NCBI GenBank assembly: GCA_964429265.1
Contig: CAYSBK010000085.1
Coordinates: forward strand, 1-9,688
Direction of reading: 5' to 3'
Source: CAYSBK01 sp964429265
GTDB taxonomy: Bacteria; Planctomycetota; Phycisphaerae; Sedimentisphaerales; Anaerobacaceae
DNA length: 9,688 nucleotides
The notes beneath the pieces were generated by a model. The model saw nothing but the letters and a program-made list of their open reading frames with translations, was not told the origin of the DNA and made no database searches. Each line of letters begins with the position of its first letter. Within the stretch, counting starts at the first letter, position 1. Shown here piece by piece: positions 1 to 6,073 of the stretch. The position numbers and the translations under genes are program-made.

Positions 1-162
1 GCCTACGACCAATACGTCAATAAACTGACCCTGCTGCACAAGATGCTTGTTTATGCAATGAAGGCAAAGCAGACAACCGACCTTTCGTACGTTCTGAAGT
101 TGCGAGCTGCGCTGGGGCAATTCCAAACCGCTTACCTCGAACCAGATACGCACGAGAACTGA
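1..162 (+). CDS. 3' end of an unrecognised gene (partial)
   Basis: Frame 1 is open from the window edge to a TGA at 160-162 and gives the last 53 residues of a protein. The tail is rich in Leu, Ala, Lys and Gln, with few helix breakers, so it probably forms two amphipathic helices. It contains no motif I can name and its start lies outside the window. The next gene begins 8 nt after the stop, which suggests co-transcription with the downstream genes. I assign no function. Confidence 0.6.
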   Translation, partial: AYDQYVNKLTLLHKMLVYAMKAKQTTDLSYVLKLRAALGQFQTAYLEPDTHEN

Positions 163-170
163 AACCGGCC

Positions 171-1043
171 GTGTCAGATATGTTCAGCAATTTCACAAAG
201 GGCAAAAGCCAGCTAAGACCTGTCTTGGAGAAACTTTATGCAAAGTACAACCGCAAGGATTTTATTGGTACCGACCCTGTACAGTTTGTCTGGCGGTACC
301 GTCGGCGCCGGGACAGGGAGATCGCCGCCTTTCTGGCGGCGGGGCTGGCTTATGGTCGGGTCGCCCAAATTCACAACAGCCTCACCCGCCTGCTGGCCAT
401 AATGGGAAAAAGCCCGCTCGATTTCGTCCTGAACCTCAACCACCGGCGGAAGAACAAACTCGCCGACTTCAGGCACCGTTTCACCGCCGGCACCGACATC
501 GCCGAGCTGCTTGAACTGTTCCGACATATCTACGCGAACTTCGAATCTATGGAGCAGTTCTTCTGCAAGCATATGGCCCCCGACGACGCGAATATCATAC
601 CGGCCCTCGACAATTTCTGCGATTCACTGAAGCGATTGTACGCCGGCCGCCACGGCAAGGAACCGCCGAGGGGACTGAGGTATCTGCTGGCCGGCCCCGC
701 CGGAAAAAGTCCCGCCAAGCGCCTGAACCTCTTCCTGCGATGGATGGTACGCCGCGACAACATCGACACCGGCCTGTGGAGGTCCATAGACCCGGCCAAG
801 TTGATTATTCCACTTGACGTACATATGAACCGGCTGTCCAGAATTATCGGCTTCCACAACGGCGATTCCGTTTCTCTCTCAACAGCCCTGAAGATAACCC
901 AGCGCTTCGCACAGATTACCCCTGCCGACCCCACCAAGTACGACTTCGCGCTGACACGCATCGGCATCGTCGATAACTGTACCGGACGCCTCCAAAGCAA
1001 CTGCCGCAACTGTGAATTGATTCGGTTTTGCACCTGCCGATAG
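171..1043 (+). CDS. TIGR02757 / DUF2400 family protein
   Basis: This 290-residue protein matches the TIGR02757 (DUF2400) family as I remember it. The N-terminal third has the family's DP-x-x-F...D-x-E-I-A-A-F-L-A-A-x-L-A-Y-G-R-V block. A second conserved block, PLDVHMNRL, places Asp216 and His218 near the C-terminus. The protein ends in four cysteines spaced C270-x7-C278-x2-C281-x5-C287, with an extra C289. This resembles the C-x6-C-x2-C-x5-C iron-sulfur cluster of endonuclease III-type HhH DNA glycosylases, so a DNA-related role and a metal cluster are possible but unproven. The GTG start at 171 gives an 8-nt gap to the previous stop; an in-frame ATG at 180 is the alternative, and neither has a clear Shine-Dalgarno sequence. 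Family assignment is confident; biochemical function is unknown. Confidence 0.85.
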   Translation: MSDMFSNFTKGKSQLRPVLEKLYAKYNRKDFIGTDPVQFVWRYRRRRDREIAAFLAAGLAYGRVAQIHNSLTRLLAIMGKSPLDFVLNLNHRRKNKLADFRHRFTAGTDIAELLELFRHIYANFESMEQFFCKHMAPDDANIIPALDNFCDSLKRLYAGRHGKEPPRGLRYLLAGPAGKSPAKRLNLFLRWMVRRDNIDTGLWRSIDPAKLIIPLDVHMNRLSRIIGFHNGDSVSLSTALKITQRFAQITPADPTKYDFALTRIGIVDNCTGRLQSNCRNCELIRFCTCR

Positions 1044-1066
1044 ATTCTGTATTATGGTCACAACCT

Positions 1067-1519
1067 ATGGGCCGAAACCCACGAAAAATAAATGTGTTGT
1101 TCTTATGCACCGGCAACGCCTGCCGCAGCCAGATGGCCGAGGGGTGGACCCGTCACCTCAAGTCCGACCAAATCGAACCTTTCTCGGCCGGCATCGCCCC
1201 TGCGGGCCTGAGCCAAAGGGCCGTTGAGGTAATGGCCGAAGCCGGCGTCGATATCTCCAACCAGCGCTCAAAGCACATCGACGACCTGCCGGACATCCCA
1301 TTCGACTACGTTGTTACACTCTGCGACTACGTCCGACAGCTATGCCACACCTGGCCCGGCCCGGGCAAACTCATACACAAACCATTTGACGACCCCTCCT
1401 TCGTCCAGGGAAACGAACAACAGGTTATGAACGCATTCCGTATAACCCGCGACCGGATAAGGGCCTTCGTTGAAACCTTGCCCCAAAGCCTCGAAGACTC
1501 CCCACAAAATGAAGCCTGA
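1067..1519 (+). CDS. arsC: Arsenate reductase, thioredoxin-coupled (low-Mr phosphatase fold)
   Basis: A cytoplasmic enzyme of 150 residues that should reduce arsenate to arsenite, with oxidised enzyme recycled by thioredoxin. Residues 10-22 hold the phosphatase P-loop C14-T-G-N-A-C19-R20-S, which is C-x5-R. The redox pair C86-x6-C93 follows in TLCDYVRQLC. The offsets of Cys14, Cys19, Cys86 and Cys93 match the Cys10/15/82/89 pattern of Staphylococcus pI258 ArsC. The KPFDDP motif (Asp108) supplies the expected general acid. Length fits the family (about 130-150). I chose ATG 1067 because it starts just before the first beta-strand; the frame extends upstream to a TTG at 1028, but that would overlap the preceding gene. 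The 3' end overlaps the next gene by 11 nt. A protein tyrosine phosphatase is the alternative, but the second cysteine pair argues for a reductase. Confidence 0.88.
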   Translation: MGRNPRKINVLFLCTGNACRSQMAEGWTRHLKSDQIEPFSAGIAPAGLSQRAVEVMAEAGVDISNQRSKHIDDLPDIPFDYVVTLCDYVRQLCHTWPGPGKLIHKPFDDPSFVQGNEQQVMNAFRITRDRIRAFVETLPQSLEDSPQNEA

Positions 1520-3227
1520 CGATATCGAAAAGTACAGTTGCGCGGTCACCCTCTCGGATATGGAGGTCTTCGTCTTCCCCGAGCTGATGTACAGCCTGGT
1601 CCTGGCCGACATTATCAGCCCCGTCATCTGGCAGTGGCGAGAACTGGACTGCTTCCGCAAGCTCGAAAACAAGGACCCATACAGGAAGCTTATGCGGCTG
1701 CGCCAATTCATTATGGACCGCTACGACTTCAATCTCGACCTGGAAACCTGGGGCCTGACCAGCAAGAAAAGGGAACTCAAGCGATTCGAAAAGTACATCC
1801 GGCCCCAAGACATCGCCAAAAGCAACGCCCTGTTCGGCTACCACGGCGACCGGTACTACTTCGACGTGGACATCCGAAAACACTTCGGACTCGACAGGTA
1901 CGACGACGACGTCATACCCTACTGGAAAACCGAAACCGTCGAGGCGATGGAGGCCTTCCAGTTGAAACCAAACTACGACAAGCCTGCCGGCGAATGTGTA
2001 TCCCTGGCCGCCCTTTATGTCGCGGCGGCCTTCATCGTCTGCCGAATACCGCTCGACAATATATATATGATTTTGACGCCGCTGCACTCACAGAACTTCA
2101 TCGACCTCCGCGACGGCCTTCTGACAAACAACAGGCGACTGCTTACCAGAACGATGTGGTTCAACGGAACCGCGATCTCGAACAAGGCACAGCGCGCACT
2201 GCGCAACGAAAGGGTCACCATCGTCGCGCACAACACCGGCTGGATACACTGCCTCTACGACCACGCGACAATCGACAAAAACTCATACCTCCATTTCACA
2301 AATCGACTCCGGTCCTATCTCTCGACGGGCCTGTCGTTGCTTTCCTTCGCCAGCTTCCTCAGGTCCTACCAGCAATACCAGAAGTATTTCCAGGTCTGCC
2401 GCGATTGTCACGGCCGACCCGAATTCGTCAAAGCCGAGACCCTCTTCCGCTACGAACATGGAAGCAACTACAAAATCGGCGACCGCACGCACGACAAGCT
2501 GCTCGCTGAAGTCTCCGACGAGGACTTCTGTAAGTACGAGCTGCCCGGCAGAATCCGCTGCGACAAATTCGTCGACTTCCTGAACACCGAAAAGCGCGAC
2601 CTGAAAACCCCCCGGGGTAAAGCCGCCCTCACGCGTTTTCTCCAACCCGTCGTCCCAGACGCCGCCGCTCTCGTCGAACGGTTAGTCGACTTCATCCATA
2701 TCGAACCGAAATTGCCCGACCCCGACAAGCACTACACGCCTATCCCCCCAATCAGACTTGACCCGGCACACGGCCGCGAACGGATTGTCGAATCGCTCCA
2801 GCAAGCCCGCGCCGCCAACCCCGTGGCGGACCTGGCCTTCTACGCGGCACGCGACATGGAAACCTGCCGCTGGGCACCGTTTGTCAAGGCCGCCGTCGAG
2901 CGAAATCCTGTCTCCCTGAAAGCCGCCGAAAATATGTCCATCGAACAGGTCTGCAACTGGCTGCGACAAATGCCCCCTGCCAGCATCTACGAAGGAAAAC
3001 GACTCGCCCAGCCCGACGAGGTCGCAAATTACAATACCGCCGACGGCCTGGAAAAGGCCTTCACCCTCGCCAACATCATCCACAACAGAAACCCCGAACA
3101 GCAAATCATCCTCACCGTAGAAAACAACGACGTCGTCGTCGAAGCAGACCGGAAGTACCGCTTCGAATCGGCGAAGAATCTGTGTAAACAGGTTCGAATC
3201 CCGGCAGACACGCAAGCAGGGGCATAA
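1509..3227 (+). CDS. Unknown 572-residue protein, possible transglutaminase-like core
   Basis: I do not recognise a named family. No signal peptide or membrane segment is apparent, so it is probably cytoplasmic. ATG 1509 lies inside arsC, which suggests translational coupling; the frame also extends upstream to a TTG at 1470. Residues 161-209 have the look of a transglutaminase/papain-like core: G-E-C163-V-S-L-A-A-L starts a hydrophobic helix, a strand follows, then H193 in LHSQNF, then D-G and N207/N208. A Cys-His-Asn order is therefore possible. Near residue 512, DGLEKAFTLAN followed by a strand pair resembles a second copy without the cysteine. C297-R-D-C300-H301 is another eye-catching motif. 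The gene is followed after 1 nt by a permease gene, so a role linked to arsenate or metal handling is conceivable. The catalytic reading is inference only. Confidence 0.75.
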   Translation: MKPDDIEKYSCAVTLSDMEVFVFPELMYSLVLADIISPVIWQWRELDCFRKLENKDPYRKLMRLRQFIMDRYDFNLDLETWGLTSKKRELKRFEKYIRPQDIAKSNALFGYHGDRYYFDVDIRKHFGLDRYDDDVIPYWKTETVEAMEAFQLKPNYDKPAGECVSLAALYVAAAFIVCRIPLDNIYMILTPLHSQNFIDLRDGLLTNNRRLLTRTMWFNGTAISNKAQRALRNERVTIVAHNTGWIHCLYDHATIDKNSYLHFTNRLRSYLSTGLSLLSFASFLRSYQQYQKYFQVCRDCHGRPEFVKAETLFRYEHGSNYKIGDRTHDKLLAEVSDEDFCKYELPGRIRCDKFVDFLNTEKRDLKTPRGKAALTRFLQPVVPDAAALVERLVDFIHIEPKLPDPDKHYTPIPPIRLDPAHGRERIVESLQQARAANPVADLAFYAARDMETCRWAPFVKAAVERNPVSLKAAENMSIEQVCNWLRQMPPASIYEGKRLAQPDEVANYNTADGLEKAFTLANIIHNRNPEQQIILTVENNDVVVEADRKYRFESAKNLCKQVRIPADTQAGA

Positions 3228-3228
3228 T

Positions 3229-4266
3229 ATGCCTTACGAAGTGTTCTATGACTATGCCGCCGACATACTCGCCGAGTTCTGGGCCACGATGGCGGAGATG
3301 TCACCATACTTGCTGTTCGGCTTCTTCGTCGCCGGATTGCTGTCGGTCTTTGTTTCTCAGCAACTCGTCGAAAGACATCTCGGCGGCAGAGGCTTGCTGC
3401 CTCTGCTGAAGGCCTCCATCCTCGGCGTGCCCCTGCCGTTGTGCTCCTGCGGCGTCATACCCGTCTCAATGTCGCTCCACAAGCACGGCGCCGGCAAAGG
3501 CTCCACGATCTCATTTCTGCTGTCAACCCCACAAACCGGCGTCGACAGCATCTTCGTAACCTTCAGCCTCCTGGGGCCACTGTTTGCCGTCTTTCGACCG
3601 CTGGCGGCACTGTTCACCGGTCTGGTCGGCGGTTTGCTCGTTGATGCCTTCGCAAAAAACCGCGACAAACCGGAACAAACGACACCAAAATGCACAGATC
3701 CCTGCTGCCACCCCGAAAACAAGCGAAAACTGCTTCCCGGCCTGAAGTACGGCTTCATAACTCTGCCTCGTGACATCGGCCCAGCCATGCTCGTAGGCCT
3801 GGTAATCGCAGGATTCATCACCGCCCTTGTGCCGGACGGCTTCTTTGCCGAAAAACTCGGCACCGGAATCTTCGCAATGTTGATGATGATGCTCCTGGGA
3901 GTGCCTGTTTACGTCTGTGCAACCGCCTCGGTCCCCATAGCCGCCGCGATGATTGCAAAGGGACTCACTCCCGGCGCTGCCCTCGTCTTCCTGATGACGG
4001 GCCCCGCCACAAATGCCGCCTCATTCGTAACCATCTGGAAGGTCCTCGGCCGAGCTACCGCCGCAACCTACATCGCCACCGTCGCCGCCTGTGCACTGCT
4101 GGGAGGTCTCATCCTCGATCTGCTCGCTGCCGGCACAAACTTCAGCATCGTAACCAGGCCACGCTGGATGCTGCCGCCGGCGGTGAAATATGCCTCCGCC
4201 GTCGTGCTGCTTGTGATTCTGGGATTTGCCGTCGTCACAGGCCGCAAACACGCCGACGCCCAATAA
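3229..4266 (+). CDS. PF03773 permease, SO_0444 / ArsP-like metal(loid) efflux
   Basis: An inner-membrane permease of 345 residues with about eight hydrophobic segments in two halves. The first half has the family signature LPLC72-S-C74-G-V-I-P-V, followed by SFLLSTPQTGVDSI. The second half has the matching P-V-Y-V-C230-A-T-A-S-V-P-I and the TGPATNAAS block. The cytoplasmic linker between the halves carries C155-T-D-P-C159-C160-H161, a likely metal-binding cluster typical of SO_0444-type members. Family members are proposed to export Cu/Zn, and the related ArsP exports organoarsenicals. Co-location with arsC points to arsenic, but the sequence alone does not settle the substrate. ATG 3229 follows the previous stop after a single base, so it is the last gene of the tight operon. 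No terminator is visible before the convergent gene 13 nt away. Confidence 0.85.
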   Translation: MPYEVFYDYAADILAEFWATMAEMSPYLLFGFFVAGLLSVFVSQQLVERHLGGRGLLPLLKASILGVPLPLCSCGVIPVSMSLHKHGAGKGSTISFLLSTPQTGVDSIFVTFSLLGPLFAVFRPLAALFTGLVGGLLVDAFAKNRDKPEQTTPKCTDPCCHPENKRKLLPGLKYGFITLPRDIGPAMLVGLVIAGFITALVPDGFFAEKLGTGIFAMLMMMLLGVPVYVCATASVPIAAAMIAKGLTPGAALVFLMTGPATNAASFVTIWKVLGRATAATYIATVAACALLGGLILDLLAAGTNFSIVTRPRWMLPPAVKYASAVVLLVILGFAVVTGRKHADAQ

Positions 4267-4279
4267 AACCCCGCCGCCG

Positions 4280-4654
4280 CTACGCCCGCTCAACGGATAT
4301 CTCAGCCCCGTCGCTGACCTCCTCCAGCCGCGACAAGTCACCCGTCACCTTCCCGATCACGTTCACCGCCGAGGCCGCCCGGATTTCATCGCCGCGCGAA
4401 GCGGGCGTCGGCCCGAAAAAGATGCAAAAGGCTTTGCCGTTCGGCCAGTAACCCATCTCACCTTTCTCCATTACTTCCCGGCTGCCTGCCTCCAGTTCGC
4501 AGCTCACCGGGATAGCAAAGTATATCTCCTGGCCCCATCGGTTCACGCTGCCCTTGATTGGAAGAGCCTCCAGAATCGCCTTCGCACAGGGCGTATCATT
4601 CAACTCCGCCTTGAACTCAATACCCGCCGCTTTTATCTTGATGCCTTCTGCCAT
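4280..4654 (-). CDS. Cyclophilin-like fold protein (TM1367-like)
   Basis: A soluble 124-residue protein matching the small cyclophilin-like beta-barrel family typified by Thermotoga TM1367 (PF04126/PF18050 type). Visible hallmarks are an N-terminal I-K-I-K strand, AELNDTPCAKAILEALP (about residues 16-32), N-R-W-G-x-E-I-Y-F (38-46), the Y-W-P-x-G-x-A-F-C-I-F-F-G-P-T-P-A-S block (69-86) and the final NVIGKV strand. No enzymatic activity is established for this family, and true peptidyl-prolyl isomerase activity should not be assumed. The start is chosen at ATG 4654 because GGAGG lies 9 nt upstream and the conserved fold begins there; the frame remains open further upstream to 4786 but that extension looks noncoding. 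It converges on the permease gene with 13 nt between stops. Confidence 0.85.
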   Translation of the reverse strand: MAEGIKIKAAGIEFKAELNDTPCAKAILEALPIKGSVNRWGQEIYFAIPVSCELEAGSREVMEKGEMGYWPNGKAFCIFFGPTPASRGDEIRAASAVNVIGKVTGDLSRLEEVSDGAEISVERA

Positions 4655-4732
4655 CTCGTTGACCTCCAACACAGTCCACTCCAGCCGTCCACGCCACCGC
4701 ACAACCCTTCCTCCATCCCAAGGCTTGCCTTG

Positions 4733-4761
4733 ATAATATCCCGTCTCTGCCGCATACGCAA
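4733..4761 (-). promoter_or_regulatory. Candidate sigma-70 promoter for the cyclophilin-like gene
   Basis: On the minus strand TTGCGT (4761-4756) is followed after 17 nt by TATTAT (4738-4733), with 3/6 and 5/6 matches to the consensus. It would give a 5' leader of about 72 nt before ATG 4654. In GC-rich DNA such a pair is only moderately informative. Confidence 0.3.
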
Positions 4762-4803
4762 CAGCACAACCCACCACCGGCCCCAAAAATTCAGCCTTGC
4801 CGC

Positions 4804-4832
4804 TTGATTACAAGAGCCGCTGCCCTTATCTT
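4804..4832 (+). promoter_or_regulatory. Candidate sigma-70 promoter for the RNase HII-like gene
   Basis: TTGATT (4804-4809) and TATCTT (4827-4832) are separated by 17 nt, each with 4/6 matches. Transcription would begin near 4840, about 67 nt before ATG 4907. The 252-nt region between the two divergent genes (4655-4906) shows nothing else I can name. Confidence 0.3.
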
Positions 4833-4906
4833 TGTCGCAGGCACGCTTGATCGTATCACGAAACAAGACCAATGGTATTGCCGGTGCCGACGGAGGACCG
4901 CTACGG

Positions 4907-5866
4907 ATGGCCGTTCTTGTAGGGATTGATGAGGCGGGATTTGGGCCGCTGCTGGGCCCCTTGGTTGTTTCCTCCTGCGCGTTCGAACTGCCGCATAACC
5001 TCCGCACCGCCGATATGTGGCCCTTGCTGCGCCGCAGTGTAGGCAAAACCAGAAAACACCTCGCCGGCCGCCTGCTCATAAACGACAGCAAAAAAGCTTA
5101 CTGCCGGTCCCTCGGCATCACGCACCTGCAGCGGACCGTACTGGCCGCCCTATGGTGCCTCGGCAAAAAGCCTCGCACCGTCGCCGACCTGCTGGAACAG
5201 GTGTCACCGAACACCATCAATAGGCTCTCGGCCTATCCCTGGTACGCCGACCTGGCCGAAAAACATCTCCACGCCGACACCACCGACATCCAGATCGCCG
5301 CCGACGTCTTCGCACGCGACCTCGAAAATCACCGCATCAGGCTCCTTGACCTCCGCAGCGTCTGCCTCGACGTCGCATATTACAACCGGATGATAAGCGC
5401 CGTCAAAAACAAGGCCGCCGTCCTGTTCTCCGCCACGGGCACGCTGATACAATCAGCCTTCGACGACTTCGCCCACAACGGCCTGAACGTAATCGCAGAC
5501 CGCCAGGGCGGCCGGCTGCGGTACTGCAGGCAACTCCTGAAGATGTTCGAGCACCTGCAACTGCGAATAATAGACGAAAACTCAACCGCAAGCAGCTACG
5601 AACTCTCCCAGCCTCCCCGCCGGATGCAACTGCATTTCGTGGTCGGCGCCGATCGGAAATATCTACCCGCCTCGCTGGCTTCGATGGTAAGCAAGTACCT
5701 CCGCGAATTGCTCGTCGATAGCATCAACCGCTACTTTACCCGTTTCAGCGCAAACCTCAAACCCACCGCCGGCTACTGGAAGGATGGACTGCGATTCGTA
5801 CGCCGGATAAAAACAGAACTACCCCACCTTGCCTTTGAAAGCGACCGGCTGGTCCGCTGCAGGTAA
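4907..5866 (+). CDS. Divergent RNase HII-like protein
   Basis: A 319-residue relative of ribonuclease HII, the enzyme that nicks RNA in DNA:RNA duplexes. Residues 6-14 read G-I-D8-E9-A-G-F-G-P, close to the GIDEAGRGP signature. N-D60-S-K-K matches the DSKK motif, Asp198 (IADRQGG) and Asp249 (GADRKY) are candidates for the remaining catalytic acids, and LASMVSKYLRE (about 257-267) corresponds to the AAASILAKVxRD helix. Gly289-Tyr290 could be the junction-sensing GY motif. It is much longer than the usual 200-odd residues, with extra sequence between the D-E and DSKK motifs and between the last acids. The Arg of the GRG motif is Phe here, so substrate specificity may have changed. ATG 4907 is preferred over an upstream TTG (4832) because GGAGG (4892-4896) lies 10 nt upstream and the first strand starts there. 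Confidence 0.75.
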   Translation: MAVLVGIDEAGFGPLLGPLVVSSCAFELPHNLRTADMWPLLRRSVGKTRKHLAGRLLINDSKKAYCRSLGITHLQRTVLAALWCLGKKPRTVADLLEQVSPNTINRLSAYPWYADLAEKHLHADTTDIQIAADVFARDLENHRIRLLDLRSVCLDVAYYNRMISAVKNKAAVLFSATGTLIQSAFDDFAHNGLNVIADRQGGRLRYCRQLLKMFEHLQLRIIDENSTASSYELSQPPRRMQLHFVVGADRKYLPASLASMVSKYLRELLVDSINRYFTRFSANLKPTAGYWKDGLRFVRRIKTELPHLAFESDRLVRCR

Positions 5867-5867
5867 C

Positions 5868-5916
5868 AAAAAAGGGAGACGGTTCTTGGGAAAGTTTTCA
5901 TCACCCGGTCTCCCTT
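5868..5916 (-). terminator. Intrinsic terminator, minus strand
   Basis: A perfect 9-bp stem pairs 5872-5880 (AAGGGAGAC) with 5908-5916 (GTCTCCCTT). Read on the minus strand it runs into TTTTTT (5873-5868), of which four T follow the stem, as in a rho-independent terminator. The 27-nt loop can form an internal helix. On the plus strand there is no T-run after the stem, so it does not look like a terminator for the RNase HII-like gene. It probably ends transcription from the dockerin-type gene or from a separate small RNA. Confidence 0.65.
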
Positions 5917-5972
5917 GTTGCAATGTGCCATTACCGGTAACCAAATGTGCGACCATTCTGCACCTGCAACGA
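5868..5972 (-). ncRNA. Candidate structured small RNA or 3' UTR element
   Basis: In the 207-nt gap between the RNase HII-like gene and the dockerin-type gene, the minus strand shows a nested stem: GTTGCA (5970-5965) pairs with TGCAAC (5922-5917), then GTGC (5963-5960) pairs with GCAC (5928-5925) across a small internal loop. The enclosed segment contains the perfect palindrome TTACCGGTAA (5931-5940). The intrinsic terminator follows at once. Upstream are TATACT (5979-5974) and TTGACA (6006-6001), but the 21-nt spacing is longer than a standard sigma-70 promoter allows. It could equally be the long 3' untranslated end of the dockerin-type transcript. I recognise no named RNA family. Confidence 0.28.
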
Positions 5973-6073
5973 TAGTATAACTACGCCGACACTGCCCTGT
6001 TGTCAAGGGCAATTCCGAAAAAACTTTTTCTCCGCCCGCATACCTCCTGCCTCGGCCCACGCCTGCCGGAACC

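Noticed and set aside
2397..2411. CxxCH (C297-R-D-C-H301) as a cytochrome c heme site
   Set aside because: The protein has no signal peptide and c-type heme is attached outside the cytoplasm. A single CxxCH in a 572-residue cytoplasmic protein is more likely incidental or a zinc ligand set.
3191..3201. GGTTCGAATCC, an exact match to the tRNA T-arm core
   Set aside because: The T-stem does not extend beyond two pairs, the downstream acceptor strand has no partner about 70 nt upstream, and the stretch is in-frame coding sequence at the end of the unknown gene. Neither a tRNA nor an attachment site is supported.
4655..4786. N-terminal extension of the cyclophilin-like protein
   Set aside because: The frame stays open but the family fold starts at ATG 4654, which has a good GGAGG. 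The upstream residues show no family similarity.
6018..6031. A-run/T-run palindrome GAAAAAACTTTTTC as a terminator
   Set aside because: There is no GC-rich stem and the arms leave no room for a loop; it is only an A/T tract palindrome.
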